Counted from the stretch's first letter, positions 1-8,414 are shown. The stretch is 12,307 nt of DNA from an uncultured Muribaculaceae bacterium (GCA_947178235.1 CAMWXQ010000012.1:1-12307), one strand, 5' to 3'. Notes: a model not told the origin generated them from the sequence alone. Made by a program: numbers and translations.

Positions 1-47
1 GTCCCACTTGGTGTACAACAAGGTGGACCCCTAAAAAAAAAAAAAAA
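1..47. other. Anomalous junction: 32-bp non-matching end plus 15-A tract
   Basis: Bases 33-47 are fifteen consecutive A residues. The 32 bases to their left do not continue the porU reading frame that runs in from the right: none of the three minus-strand frames past the tract gives anything like the expected C25 peptidase continuation. One plus-strand frame ends in a TAA directly before the A tract, which looks like a poly-A tailed end, but 30 bases are too few to interpret. The most economical reading is an assembly or library artefact at a contig end. A real insertion or rearrangement cannot be excluded. Confidence 0.6.
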
Positions 48-2022
48 GCTGCAAATAGAGGTTGAAGTGGTCCTGATAGACGAATATACCCTCGGCGGTC
101 ATGGCCGTGGGGCTCGCGTGGCCGATGTAGTTCCACCACACGACCCCCTCTTCGAGGAGGCGGTGGAGCTTGTCGCGCCCTACCTGTGCGACGCCGCCCG
201 AGAGATTGTACGAATCGAGGTAGACCTTGTTGTAGGTGAGCTGATTGCCCCACTGGTTGCCACGCATGGCAGCCTCGACATCCTCGGTCTGGCTGAGGTG
301 TATGGCCTCGTCGCCGTCGTCGGCGAGCAGCACTACGCGGTTGCGCCACTCACCCTCGGCAGGGTTCTGCACATACTTGACGAGGCGGTCGGTGAAGACC
401 TTGGCCTCGGCAAGCGAGCGGGCGGGGATGCGTCCGACGGCCAGCCTCATGAGGTCGCGGCCATTGATGAGCCCCGAGTCGTCGTCGAGGTATGCGACAG
501 GGTCGTCGGAACTGTACGAGTAGCTGTCATTCTGCCCCACATTGGTCTGCCACACGGGCAGGAGGGTGGCCGAAGAATTCTTCCACGCGGCGGTGAGGCG
601 GCGGTGGTCGGGAGATACACCACCCATGAAGAGGACATAGCGGGGTGCCCTCTGCGACGGGTCGGCCTGGGCGCGGTCATAGAACATCTTCATGAGGCGG
701 CGGAATGCGTTGTAGTCAGCCACGCCCGAGGCAAACTCGTTGTACACAGGCGCGGGGGTAGTCACGAGGACTTTCAGCTGATCGGCCCCCGACGTGTGGA
801 GGTCGGCGATGCGCTGAGCCTGGGAGAGCAGGTCGGGATGGGCGATGATGACCATGTCGGGGTTCTCCTCGGCATGGAGGTTCTGCGCGGTCACGCTCCT
901 CTCTGCCAGTCGGGGGGTAAGGAATGTTCCCCCCTCCTTCCATGCCACATATGAGCGGCGGCCATAGACCTCGGATGTCCAGGCCATGCCGTCTCCCGTG
1001 CGGGTGGCGGCCACGGAGATGATCGAGAGGGGGTCGGTCACGTCCCAGATGCGGGTATTCTCGTCAGCACCCGAGAGCATGGGCGAGTAGCCCGTGGGTA
1101 TGGTGAAGGCGAGGGGCTCGGAGGCCGCGAGGCTGAGACGGCGCTCGTAGTTGACATTGATGTTGTCCAGTGCGGCGATCGAGGCACTGGCACTCACGGC
1201 GGCGGCGATGCCGAACACGAGGGTTTCGCCCGTGGGTACAAATGTCTTGCGCACGCGACAGGTGTCGCCACCCTCGGAGGCCCCGAGGACACGGTCGTTC
1301 GAGAGTCGGGGGAGGTCGGTGCCATTGGCGGTGAAGGAGAGTGTAGTCGTGGAGGATGAGGCGGCGAAAAAGTCAGTCTGCATCCATACGGGGGTACCCT
1401 CGACTCGCCCGGGCATACGGAAGGTGAAGGTACGCGACTTATCGTATCGGAAGTCCTCGCCTACGAGCAGGTGGCCGCTCTGTATGGGCGAGGTGACGTC
1501 GAGTTCATGCGACAGGGCCTGTATGAAGGTCGTGGCCATCTTCTCGCCCGGGGCCCTGCCCTCGGAGGGAATCTCGCGCATGGGCTCGCCCGTGTCTGAG
1601 AGGAAGTAGTACCCACGCTCCGAGTAGGGGTTGAGCGACTGATAGTGCCACTGGCTGCCGGAGACATCGATGCGGGTGGCGGGGCCGACACCGTAGAACA
1701 CGATGCCGCGCGGGGTCACAGTCGACTGGACCATCGGAAGGTCGTCGACATAGTTCGAGCGGGTGAAGTGGTCGGGGATGCGGCGTCCTCCGTAGCCGTA
1801 CACGCGGACAGCTGAGGGGTCGGTGAACCCCCACGCGCGCAGATCGGCGGTGGATATGAGGTGCATCCCGGTCTCGGCAACCGAAATCTTGACCCACCGA
1901 CCCTCGGCGAGTACCGAGGAGGGGGCATAGATGTCGGGCGCGAAGCCGTAGGCCACCGCGGGAGAGAGTGCGGCGGCGAGTATGAGCAATATGACGGAGA
2001 GAATCTTATGCACGGTTTTCAT
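31..2022 (-). pseudogene. porU: Type IX secretion sortase PorU (C25 gingipain-like), C-terminally broken
   Basis: PorU is the cell-surface C25-family protease of the type IX secretion system; it removes the C-terminal sorting signal from cargo and attaches cargo to the outer membrane. Read from the ATG at 2022, the product is 663 aa. It has a hydrophobic signal peptide (about residues 5-26) and the PorU N-terminal pattern (GRWVKISV, VRVYGYGG, DDLPMV, SLNPYSERGYYFL). The C25 domain begins near MVIIAHPDLL and shows VYNEFASGVADYNAFRRLM, YVLFMGG, LAVGRIPA and the catalytic-His motif NYIGHAS (His about 635). Family members are usually well over 1,000 aa; here the frame ends in LFFFF-stop inside the A tract at 33-47, before the expected catalytic Cys region. 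The break is probably technical, so the native gene may be intact. The longer frame up to 2118 would overlap the upstream lysozyme gene and put 32 extra residues before a good signal peptide, so I rejected it. Gap to the lysozyme gene is 49 bp, suggesting co-transcription. Confidence 0.85.
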
Positions 2023-2071
2023 CGTGAGTATAACGCGCACAGGCGTGTGGTTATTGTATTGAGAGAGGTGA

Positions 2072-2800
2072 TTATTCGGCGCCGAGAAGCCGATTCCACG
2101 CGGCGCGGTCGCCCGCAAAGGCGTTGATGTCGACGGGGTGGTCGATGCCGTCGACCCTGCCAGAGTGTGTGGCCTGCCAGAAGGTCCAGTCGACCCCCTC
2201 GGGCTCCTCGCCGAGAGCGCAGATCCAGAGCATGGAGGAGCGTGGCGAATCGCGGAGAAACCGGGTATAGCCGTTCTTGTTGGTATAGAGAATGACGCGG
2301 TGGCCGCGCTCTTCGAGGTGATCCATCATTTCGGCCAGACGGCTCATCACAAGCGAGTTGGCCTGGCTGTTGGGGTTGGTCCACTCTTCGAGGTCAATGA
2401 CGGCGGGGAGGTCGAGATGACGCCCCTCCATCGCTCCCGCAAAGTTGAGCCCCTGCATGTAGCCGGGCGTGTCGAAGCGGAAGAAGTGGTAGGCACCGAC
2501 TTTCAGCCCCGCCTCGCGGGCACAGCGGACATTGTCGATGAACCGTCGGTCTCTGAACGTTCCGCCCTCGGTGGCCTTGATGTAGACAAACTCGTAGCCC
2601 GCCTCGCGGACCTTCGAGAAGTCTATCTCGCCGTTGTGAGCCGAGATGTCTATGCCGCGGATCTCGTAGCGCGCGGGGTCCGGATACGGGGCCCTCGGCT
2701 CGTGGCGACGGCATCCCGCACCGAGGCACAGGACAACCCCCGCCACGAGGGTGGCGGTCAAGCGGCCAAGCCGCCCGTGTATGTCACAGAGTCCCGGCAT
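2072..2800 (-). CDS. GH25 lysozyme-like lipoprotein (N-acetylmuramidase fold)
   Basis: This 242-aa protein starts with a short hydrophobic segment ending in the lipobox LGAGC (Cys 30), so it is predicted to be lipidated. The mature part is one glycosyl hydrolase family 25 domain: GIDISAHNGEIDF with the first active-site Asp (Asp 51), VYIKATEG, GAYHFFRF, then PAVIDLEEW carrying the family's Asp-x-Glu pair (Asp 136, Glu 138), and the closing WTFWQATHSGRVDGI and VDINAF segment. GH25 enzymes cut the MurNAc-GlcNAc bond of peptidoglycan; a role in wall turnover or in attack on other bacteria is inference. The ATG at 2800 is chosen over an in-frame TTG at 2809. A -7 box match lies only six bases upstream, so the mRNA may be nearly leaderless. 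porU follows 49 bp downstream. Confidence 0.88.
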   Translation of the reverse strand: MPGLCDIHGRLGRLTATLVAGVVLCLGAGCRRHEPRAPYPDPARYEIRGIDISAHNGEIDFSKVREAGYEFVYIKATEGGTFRDRRFIDNVRCAREAGLKVGAYHFFRFDTPGYMQGLNFAGAMEGRHLDLPAVIDLEEWTNPNSQANSLVMSRLAEMMDHLEERGHRVILYTNKNGYTRFLRDSPRSSMLWICALGEEPEGVDWTFWQATHSGRVDGIDHPVDINAFAGDRAAWNRLLGAE

Positions 2801-2806
2801 ATGATA

Positions 2807-2814
2807 CAAAGTTA
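2807..2814 (-). promoter_or_regulatory. Bacteroidota -7 box for GH25-porU
   Basis: The minus strand reads TAACTTTG, an exact match to TAnnTTTG. The corresponding -33 position holds only a TTTTC-like sequence. The box ends six bases before the chosen ATG at 2800, so transcription would begin almost at the start codon. Confidence 0.4.
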
Positions 2815-2856
2815 GTGAAAATAATCGAGATTTGAAAATCGGCGGGATCGGTTTTT

Positions 2857-2904
2857 AGCTATTTTAGCTATTGTAGCTATCTTAGCTATCATAGCTATTG
2901 TAGC
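2857..2904. repeat. Tandem 9-bp repeat AGCTATNNT, five copies
   Basis: Five consecutive 9-bp units (AGCTATTTT, AGCTATTGT, AGCTATCTT, AGCTATCAT, AGCTATTGT) are followed by a partial AGC. The first six bases are invariant and positions 7-8 vary. AGCT is self-complementary, and neighbouring units form a 15-bp odd palindrome, TAGCTAT-C-ATAGCTA. A related array lies at 9019-9054. It is a real sequence feature; its function is unknown. Confidence 0.9.
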
Positions 2905-2964
2905 GAGCCACAATATTCCGTGGCGTCCGCGCGTTCTATATATTCGAACAAACAAGCATCACCC

Positions 2965-3723
2965 ATGTCCCTATTCTCGATATTCAGCCGCAAGCACGAG
3001 CCCGTAACATTGCCCTTCGCCGTCGACATCCACTGTCACATCCTCCCCGGTGTGGACGATGGGTCGCCCGACACGGAGACATCCGTTGCCCTTGTAGAGC
3101 GGATGAAGGGTTGGGGCATCCGCCGCATAATCGCCACACCGCACATCACCGAGTGCACCTTCGAGAATACCCCGGAGACACTCGACCCGGCCCTCGAAAC
3201 GCTCCGCAAGGCCCTGGCCGAGAAGGGTGTGGAGATCCAACTGATCCGCGCATCGGAGAACCGCATCGACGACTACTTCCGCGAGCAGTTCGAGGCGGGA
3301 AACATCACGCCGATGCCGGGCAACTACCTGTTGGTCGAAAATTCGTTCATCCAGGAGCCGTGGCAGCTCGATCAGTACCTCTACGACCTGCGCATCAAGG
3401 GGTATCGCCCTATCCTCGCCCACCCCGAGAGATACTTCTACTATCACGACAAGGGTACCAAGCGCTATGCCGAGCTGCACCGCGCGGGGACACTCTTCCA
3501 GATCAACCTCCTCTCCCTCGCGGGCGCCTACGGCAAGGCCGAGAAGAAGGTGGCCGAGCAGCTGATACAGGGAGGTATGGCCGACCTCATCGGCACGGAC
3601 ATCCACACCCTACGCCACGCCGACCTCATAGACGCCTATCTCGCATCCTCCGATGCGCGCCGCCACTTCGAGCAGCTCGGTGGCCGACTCATGAACGACA
3701 GGCTCTTCCCCTCGCTCGCGTAG
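2965..3723 (+). CDS. CpsB/YwqE-type PHP-domain tyrosine phosphatase (capsular polysaccharide family)
   Basis: This 252-aa protein belongs to the PHP-fold metal-dependent phosphatases of the CpsB/CapC/YwqE group, which dephosphorylate bacterial tyrosine kinases controlling capsule or exopolysaccharide synthesis. Visible metal-site motifs are DIHCHILPGVDDGS (His 23, His 25), ATPHI (His 60), Glu 98 in ASENR, AHPERY (His 153) and GTDIH (Asp 212, His 214). The whole PHP set appears present and the length is normal. There is no signal peptide, so it is probably cytoplasmic. The ATG at 2965 begins MSLFSIFSRK; an upstream GTG at 2920 would only add a poorly coding stretch. No kinase or polysaccharide gene is nearby, so the substrate cannot be read from context. 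It is probably a single-gene unit, as pfkA has its own promoter. Confidence 0.85.
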   Translation: MSLFSIFSRKHEPVTLPFAVDIHCHILPGVDDGSPDTETSVALVERMKGWGIRRIIATPHITECTFENTPETLDPALETLRKALAEKGVEIQLIRASENRIDDYFREQFEAGNITPMPGNYLLVENSFIQEPWQLDQYLYDLRIKGYRPILAHPERYFYYHDKGTKRYAELHRAGTLFQINLLSLAGAYGKAEKKVAEQLIQGGMADLIGTDIHTLRHADLIDAYLASSDARRHFEQLGGRLMNDRLFPSLA

Positions 3724-3772
3724 ACGCTGAAAAAAATCTCTCCCGAGGGGTAGGATTATGGAATAAAAGTTG

Positions 3773-3780
3773 TATTTTTG
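3773..3780 (+). promoter_or_regulatory. Bacteroidota -7 box for pfkA operon
   Basis: TATTTTTG matches TAnnTTTG in the 99-bp gap before pfkA. The predicted start near 3786 leaves a leader of about 37 nt. No convincing -33 TTTG is seen. Confidence 0.5.
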
Positions 3781-3822
3781 TGAAAAATTACCAAACTTCG
3801 ATTCCACAACCACGACCCGTCT

Positions 3823-4803
3823 ATGTCAAACATCAAATGTGTGGGCGTCCTCACCTCGGGAGGTGACGCACCCGGAATGAATGCGGCCATCCGCGCCGTC
3901 ACCCGCTCGGCCATTTACAGCGGCCTGCGTGTCAAGGGTATATACCGCGGATACCGCGGCCTCATCACAGATGAGATTGTCGAGTTCAAGACCCAGAACG
4001 TATCCAACATCATCCAGGCCGGAGGTACAATCCTCAAAACGGCCCGATGCAAGGAGTTCCAGACCCCAGAGGGGCGTCAGCTTGCCTACGACAACCTCAA
4101 ACGCCAGGAGATTGACGCCCTGGTGGTCATAGGCGGCGACGGTTCGCTCACGGGTGCCCGAATCTTTGCCAACGAATTCAACATCCCCATCATCGGCCTC
4201 CCCGGCACCATCGACAATGACCTCTACGGCACCGACTCGACCATCGGGTACGACACGGCGCTGAACACCATCATGGAGTGTGTCGACAAGATCCGCGACA
4301 CGGCGACCTCGCACGAGCGTCTCTTCTTCATCGAGGTCATGGGCCGCGACGCAGGATTCCTCGCGCTCAACGGCGCCATCGCCGCAGGCGCCGAGGCCGC
4401 CATCATCCCCGAGATGTCGACCGAGGTCGACCAGTTGGCCGAGCTCATCGACCACGGTTTCCGCAAGAGCAAGAACTCTTCGATAGTCCTCGTGGCCGAG
4501 AGCCCCGTCACCGGCGGTGCAATGGGCCTGGCCGACCGTGTGAAGAACGAGTATCCCGGATATGACGTGCGTGTTTCGATCCTCGGCCACTTGCAGCGCG
4601 GTGGCTCGCCCACGGCGTTCGACCGCATCCTCGCCTCGCGCCTCGGCTCGGCGGCCATCGACGCGCTCATCGAGGACCAGCGCAACGTCATGATGGGTGT
4701 GCGCAACGACGAGATCGTCTATGTTCCCTTCTCGAAGGCGATCAAGAACGACAAGCCTATACGCCGCGACCTCATCGACACCCTCCGCCGCCTCTCCATC
4801 TGA
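3823..4803 (+). CDS. pfkA: ATP-dependent 6-phosphofructokinase
   Basis: This 326-aa cytoplasmic enzyme phosphorylates fructose 6-phosphate to fructose 1,6-bisphosphate, the committed step of glycolysis. Motifs in order are [14 protein letters not shown] (residues 12-25), GGDGS (104-108) in the nucleotide site, GLPGTIDND with catalytic Asp about 131, EVMGRDAG, and the substrate-binding [21 protein letters not shown] together with PGTIDND (not GGDDT and PKTIDND) points to ATP rather than pyrophosphate as donor, by known family rules. Length fits bacterial group A PFKs. The ATG at 3823 gives the standard N-terminus. lolD starts 13 bp after the stop, so the two are probably co-transcribed. Confidence 0.96.
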   Translation: MSNIKCVGVLTSGGDAPGMNAAIRAVTRSAIYSGLRVKGIYRGYRGLITDEIVEFKTQNVSNIIQAGGTILKTARCKEFQTPEGRQLAYDNLKRQEIDALVVIGGDGSLTGARIFANEFNIPIIGLPGTIDNDLYGTDSTIGYDTALNTIMECVDKIRDTATSHERLFFIEVMGRDAGFLALNGAIAAGAEAAIIPEMSTEVDQLAELIDHGFRKSKNSSIVLVAESPVTGGAMGLADRVKNEYPGYDVRVSILGHLQRGGSPTAFDRILASRLGSAAIDALIEDQRNVMMGVRNDEIVYVPFSKAIKNDKPIRRDLIDTLRRLSI

Positions 4804-4816
4804 CGGCACATTCCAC

Positions 4817-5473
4817 ATGATAGAAGTCTCCCACATCACCAAAAGCTACGACTCGCTGCGGGTGCTCGACGACGTGAGCCTCCGCATCGAGCCGGGCGAG
4901 TTCGTGTCCATAGTCGGGCCGAGCGGCGCGGGCAAGACCACGCTGCTCCAAATCATCGGCTCGCTCGAACGCCCCGACGCGGGGAGCGTACTGTATGACG
5001 GCACGGACATCGTGAGGATGCGGGAGAAACCCCTCGCGGCGTTCCGCAACCACAACATCGGATTCGTCTTCCAGTTCCATCAGCTCCTGCCCGAGTTCAC
5101 CGTCACCGAGAACGTGGCGCTCCCCGCCATGATCGGTGGTGAGCCCCGCGGGGCGGCGATGGAGAGGGCGCGCACCCTGCTCACCGACCTCGGCCTCGGC
5201 GACCGTCTCGACCACCGCCCGACCCAGCTCTCGGGCGGCGAGAGACAGCGCGCCGCCGTGGCACGCGCGCTCGTGAACAACCCGAAGGTCATCCTCGCCG
5301 ACGAGCCCTCGGGGTCGCTCGACTCGCACAACCGCGAGGAGCTCTACCAACTCTTCTTCGACCTGCGCCGCCGCACGGGCAACACCTTCGTCATCGTCAC
5401 CCACGACGAGAGCCTCGCTCAGACCTCGGACCGCATAATCCACATGGCCGACGGCCGTATCACAGACCTATGA
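4817..5473 (+). CDS. lolD: ABC transporter ATPase, LolD-type lipoprotein-releasing ATPase
   Basis: This 218-aa stand-alone ATPase has Walker [10 protein letters not shown] (34-42), the Q-loop in [13 protein letters not shown], signature [15 protein letters not shown], Walker [13 protein letters not shown] and the H-loop VIVTHD. The MacB/LolD branch is indicated by the size, the [11 protein letters not shown] segment and PSGSLD after Walker B. LolD drives the LolCDE complex, which extracts lipoproteins from the inner membrane for the outer membrane. No LolC/E permease is adjacent, so the assignment rests on sequence type only; a MacB or FtsE-like partner is possible. The start at 4817 matches the family N-terminus; the frame is open further upstream but there only overlaps pfkA. 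Its stop overlaps the next start by ATGA, typical of translational coupling. Confidence 0.85.
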   Translation: MIEVSHITKSYDSLRVLDDVSLRIEPGEFVSIVGPSGAGKTTLLQIIGSLERPDAGSVLYDGTDIVRMREKPLAAFRNHNIGFVFQFHQLLPEFTVTENVALPAMIGGEPRGAAMERARTLLTDLGLGDRLDHRPTQLSGGERQRAAVARALVNNPKVILADEPSGSLDSHNREELYQLFFDLRRRTGNTFVIVTHDESLAQTSDRIIHMADGRITDL

Positions 5474-6144
5474 GACACCCGCGCCAGCTGATTCCGCTCA
5501 TCACCGCCGCCCTGCTCCTCGGCTCATGCTCGGGGGAGGATGGCGTCGACGGCATGGTCGAGGTCCCACTCACGGACATGGCGACCTTCGAGGGGAACAC
5601 GGCGGCCGGCGGAGGCGCCCTATTCACCGTCCGCATGATGGACGACTCCCCCGAAGCACTGCTGAGCGCCGACGTCGCGCTCTCCGAGGGGACGGCAGTC
5701 CCGCAGAGGATGATCATACGGTACATACCCGCCACCGGCAAGCCCTACACGACATCGGCCATCCGCCTCACCGGGGTCTCGCACGTCAACCAGGAGCCAC
5801 CCGTCATCGACCCCACGGAAGCCACCGAGCTGCTCGGGCTTTTCGGGGCTGACCCCGTGGAGACAGTCTCGGTATGGCGCACGGGCACATACGTAAACAT
5901 ACATATGCGCGTACAGCAGTGCCACGACCCGCGCACCCTCAGCCTTGTGCTCGTGCCGGCGACGGTAGGGACAGCCTCGCCCGAATACCGACTTGTTCAC
6001 GCCCTGCCCGCAGGGACACCCCCGTCGTACATGCGCACGGCATATGCCTCGTATGACATCTCGGATGTATGGACGCTGCCCGGCGTATCGGAGGTGAGAA
6101 TCACCATGAATCCCGGCGAGACCTACACTTTTCGGCGACATTGA
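5470..6144 (+). CDS. NigD-like lipoprotein (putative)
   Basis: This 224-aa protein begins with a classic lipoprotein signal ending in LLLGSC (lipidated Cys 20). The mature part is predicted beta-rich without obvious catalytic motifs. Its layout resembles the NigD-like proteins of Bacteroidales: a first beta domain with QRMIIRYIP, then a [21 protein letters not shown] segment like the family's DPI...W..GdYlNi pattern, and a C-terminal sheet with a [12 protein letters not shown] strand and ISDVWTLPG. NigD-like proteins are surface or periplasmic lipoproteins of uncertain role, first named from a bacteriocin-related operon. The four-base overlap with lolD suggests coupled expression, possibly only by position. 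The family call is by pattern recognition; a generic hypothetical lipoprotein is the fallback. Confidence 0.6.
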   Translation: MRHPRQLIPLITAALLLGSCSGEDGVDGMVEVPLTDMATFEGNTAAGGGALFTVRMMDDSPEALLSADVALSEGTAVPQRMIIRYIPATGKPYTTSAIRLTGVSHVNQEPPVIDPTEATELLGLFGADPVETVSVWRTGTYVNIHMRVQQCHDPRTLSLVLVPATVGTASPEYRLVHALPAGTPPSYMRTAYASYDISDVWTLPGVSEVRITMNPGETYTFRRH

Positions 6145-6161
6145 ACCGCGGGTGTGCAAAA

Positions 6162-6175
6162 GGTTAAAAATAACC
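6162..6175 (+). terminator. Weak hairpin after pfkA-lolD-lipoprotein operon
   Basis: GGTTA-AAAA-TAACC forms a five-base-pair stem 18 bp after the lipoprotein stop codon. It is short, AT-rich and lacks a clear T run, so it is only a weak terminator candidate. Confidence 0.2.
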
Positions 6176-6205
6176 AAATGATAGGTGTCTGAACGAAATT
6201 TTCAC

Positions 6206-6213
6206 TATATTTG
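6206..6213 (+). promoter_or_regulatory. Bacteroidota -7 box for 2-oxoacid oxidoreductase operon
   Basis: TATATTTG matches TAnnTTTG exactly, giving a predicted start near 6219 and a leader of about 55 nt. The -33 position has no clean TTTG. Confidence 0.5.
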
Positions 6214-6273
6214 TGAATCGCAATCACGACACACGCGATACCATTGAATACAAACCCCTCAATACCAAACAAT

Positions 6274-6504
6274 ATGCCCAAGATAACCGGAGCCGTGGAG
6301 ATTGACCGCGACCGCTGCAAGGGGTGCGACCTCTGTGTCGTCGCCTGTCCCTGCTCGGTACTCGCGTTGGAGACCCACGATGTCAACAACAGAGGCTACC
6401 ACTATGCCGCGGATGTCAATCCCGAAGCCTGCATCGGCTGCGCCGCCTGTGCCACCGTCTGCCCCGACGGCTGCATCACGGTCTATCGCGTGGTCGAAAA
6501 ATAA
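6274..6504 (+). CDS. korD: 2-oxoacid:ferredoxin oxidoreductase delta subunit (2x[4Fe-4S] ferredoxin)
   Basis: This 76-aa protein is a two-cluster ferredoxin. The first motif is CKGCDLCVVACPC (Cys 15, 18, 21, 25) and the second is CIGCAACATVCPDGC (Cys 53, 56, 59, 63); each four-Cys set is closed by a fourth Cys-Pro. In KOR/VOR complexes this delta subunit passes electrons from the thiamine-bound intermediate to external ferredoxin. The ATG at 6274 is chosen over an upstream TTG at 6244 that would add ten residues with no conserved pattern. It is first of four consecutive genes, 27 bp before the alpha subunit, which supports the complex assignment. The symbol follows KOR naming; substrate specificity is not visible here. 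Confidence 0.88.
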   Translation: MPKITGAVEIDRDRCKGCDLCVVACPCSVLALETHDVNNRGYHYAADVNPEACIGCAACATVCPDGCITVYRVVEK

Positions 6505-6531
6505 TCCACTGAACAAATAAAACTGCAAGAT

Positions 6532-7614
6532 ATGGAAGAAGTCAGACTGATGAAAGGCAACGAGGCGATAGCCCATGCCGCAATCAGATATGGCGTCGAC
6601 GGATACTTCGGCTACCCCATCACCCCCCAGAGCGAGATTCTCGAAACACTCGAAGAGCTGATGCCGTGGGAGACCACCGGCATGGTGGTGCTCCAAGCCG
6701 AGAGCGAGGTGGCTGCCATCAACATGGTCTACGGCGGCGCCTCGACGGGCAAGGCCGTCATGACCTCGTCGTCGAGCCCCGGCGTCAGCCTCAAACAGGA
6801 GGGAATCTCCTACATAGCCGCGGGCGAACTCCCCGCACTCATCATCAACTGTATGCGCGGCGGCCCCGGCCTCGGAACCCTCCAGCCCTCGCAGGCCGAC
6901 TATTTCCAGGCCACCAAGGGTGGCGGCCACGGAGACTACCATCTCATTGTCCTCGCCCCCGCGACCGTACAGGAGATGGCCGACTTCGTGGGCCTCGGAT
7001 TCGACCTCGCATACAAGTGGCGCAACCCTGTGCTGATGCTCGCCGACGGCGTCGTGGGCCAGATGATGGAGAAGGTTGTCCTGCCCGAGCAGCGTCCCCG
7101 CCGCACCGAGCGCGAGATAGCCGAACAGTGCCCCTGGGCCGTCACCGGTCGCCCCGAGGGTCGCGGCCCAAATGTCCTCACCACCCTCGAACTCGACCCC
7201 TTGAAGATGGAGCAGCACAACCTCCACCTCCAAAAGAAATACGACGCCATCTCGGCCGAGGAGGTGAGGTACGAGGAGATCGACACCGAGGACGCCGAAT
7301 ACCTCGTGATGGCCTTCGGCTCCGTCGCCCGAATCTGTCAGAAGGCGGTCGAAGAGGCCCGCGAACAGGGCATCAAGGTAGGCCTCCTGCGCCCCATCAC
7401 CCTCTGGCCCTTCCCCGCCGAGGCCGTAGCCCGTCTGAGCAACAAGGTCAAGGGCATCCTCGTGGTCGAGCTCAACGCCGGCCAGATGATCGAGGACGTG
7501 CGCCTCAACCTCGACACACGCGTCCCCGTACACCACTTCGGGCGCATGGGCGGCATCGTCATGGACCCCGACGAGGTGCTCGGAGCGCTCAAAGAGAAGT
7601 TTAACATCCAGTGA
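6532..7614 (+). CDS. korA: 2-oxoacid:ferredoxin oxidoreductase alpha subunit (KorA/VorB type)
   Basis: This 360-aa protein is the alpha subunit of a four-subunit 2-oxoacid oxidoreductase, an enzyme that decarboxylates 2-oxoglutarate or branched-chain 2-oxoacids to the acyl-CoA while reducing ferredoxin. Domain I contains GYFGYPITPQSEILE and the AESEVAAINMVYGGA segment typical of the pyrimidine-binding part of split TPP enzymes; TSSSSPGVSLKQEG follows. Domain II (after about residue 255) has VMAFGSVARICQ, VGLLRPITLWPFP and VVELNAGQMIEDVR. The length is exactly that usual for proteins named VorB in Bacteroidota. Whether it is KOR (2-oxoglutarate) or VOR (2-oxoisovalerate) cannot be settled by eye. 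The beta subunit starts 23 bp after the stop. Confidence 0.9.
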   Translation: MEEVRLMKGNEAIAHAAIRYGVDGYFGYPITPQSEILETLEELMPWETTGMVVLQAESEVAAINMVYGGASTGKAVMTSSSSPGVSLKQEGISYIAAGELPALIINCMRGGPGLGTLQPSQADYFQATKGGGHGDYHLIVLAPATVQEMADFVGLGFDLAYKWRNPVLMLADGVVGQMMEKVVLPEQRPRRTEREIAEQCPWAVTGRPEGRGPNVLTTLELDPLKMEQHNLHLQKKYDAISAEEVRYEEIDTEDAEYLVMAFGSVARICQKAVEEAREQGIKVGLLRPITLWPFPAEAVARLSNKVKGILVVELNAGQMIEDVRLNLDTRVPVHHFGRMGGIVMDPDEVLGALKEKFNIQ

Positions 7615-7637
7615 CCCCCTCAGCACACAACCAAGAT

Positions 7638-8414
7638 ATGACACCTGAACAAATCAAGAAGCCTGAAAACGTCGTCGCCCAGCGCCCAGCGCTGCTCAAC
7701 GACAATACAATGCACTACTGCCCGGGCTGCTCGCACGGCGTCGTGCACAAGCTCGTGGCTGAGGTCATCGAGGAGATGGGCGCCGAGCACATCGCCATCG
7801 GCGTCGCCCCCGTGGGTTGCGCCGTGATGGCTTACAACTATATTGACGTAGACTGGATCGAGGCCGCCCATGGACGCGCACCCGCCGTGGCCACCGCCGT
7901 CAAGCGCCTCAATCCCTCGCGCCTGGTGTTTACCTACCAGGGTGACGGCGACCTCGCCGCCATCGGCACCGCAGAGACCATCCATGCGGCCAACCGCGGC
8001 GAGAATATCGCCATAATCTTCATCAACAACGGCATCTACGGCATGACCGGCGGGCAGATGGCCCCCACGACCCTCGAAGGCATGGTGACGGCCACCACCC
8101 CCTATGGCCGCCGCGTCGATCTCAACGGCCACCACCTCAACATCTCGCCCCTGCTCGCGCAGCTCGAAGGCACATGCTACGTCACCCGCCAGAGCGTCCA
8201 CACCGCCGCCGCTGTCCGCAAGGCCAAGAAGGCGATCCGCCAGGCATTCGAGAACTCCATGAAGGGGCTCGGTACATCGGTCGTCGAGATCGTCTCCACC
8301 TGCTCGTCGGGTTGGAAACTCACCCCCGCCAAGGCCAACGACTGGATGGTCGAACATATGTTCGAGGCATACCCCGTAGGCGACATCAAGAACACTACAA
8401 CTCAGAAATCATGA
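7638..8414 (+). CDS. korB: 2-oxoacid:ferredoxin oxidoreductase beta subunit (TPP-binding)
   Basis: This 258-aa subunit carries the diphosphate half of the thiamine pyrophosphate site. It shows HYCPGCSHG (Cys 28 and 31), GVAPVGCAV, AHGRAPAVATAVK, the TPP/Mg motif GDGDLAAIG (102-110) ending at the Asn pair 130-131, and GIYGMTGGQMAPTT, hallmarks of the KorB/VorA/PorB family. With the alpha subunit it forms the catalytic core in the cytoplasm. The ATG at 7638 is preferred to a GTG at 7611 that overlaps the alpha stop codon and would add nine unconserved residues. Its TGA stop overlaps the ATG of the gamma gene (ATGA), so their translation is probably coupled. Confidence 0.92.
   Translation: MTPEQIKKPENVVAQRPALLNDNTMHYCPGCSHGVVHKLVAEVIEEMGAEHIAIGVAPVGCAVMAYNYIDVDWIEAAHGRAPAVATAVKRLNPSRLVFTYQGDGDLAAIGTAETIHAANRGENIAIIFINNGIYGMTGGQMAPTTLEGMVTATTPYGRRVDLNGHHLNISPLLAQLEGTCYVTRQSVHTAAAVRKAKKAIRQAFENSMKGLGTSVVEIVSTCSSGWKLTPAKANDWMVEHMFEAYPVGDIKNTTTQKS

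Larger units (their letters stand above)
2801..2964. promoter_or_regulatory. Divergent intergenic region between GH25 and CpsB-like genes
   Basis: This 164-bp AT-rich gap separates two divergently transcribed genes. It holds a minus-strand -7 box for the lysozyme gene (2807-2814), the tandem 9-bp repeat array (2857-2904), and a one-mismatch plus-strand -7-like box TATATTCG at 2939-2946, about 18 bp before the CpsB-like start. No good -33 TTTG box is visible for either side. The repeat array lies between the two promoter candidates. Confidence 0.45.

Noticed and set aside
14..24. Eleven-base inverted match between the left edge (TACAACAAGGT) and porU at 224-234
   Set aside because: The flanking bases on both sides do not match, so it is too short to claim a fold-back or duplication; chance is adequate.
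33..47. Fifteen-A tract as a phase-variation switch for porU
   Set aside because: Changing the tract length does not restore a PorU-like frame in any of the three readings beyond it, so slippage alone cannot explain the break.
67..954. Plus-strand open frame of 295 codons antisense to porU
   Set aside because: It has the composition of an antisense shadow and no conserved motif; the opposite strand shows clear C25/PorU patterns.
3826..4842. Minus-strand open frame of 338 codons antisense to pfkA
   Set aside because: It is a shadow of pfkA: no domain is recognisable and it ends where pfkA ends.
6259..7644. Minus-strand open frame of 461 codons antisense to korD/korA
   Set aside because: It is a low-complexity, H/G/D/V-rich translation with no motif, and it overlaps two clear genes whose iron-sulphur and TPP-enzyme motifs are intact.
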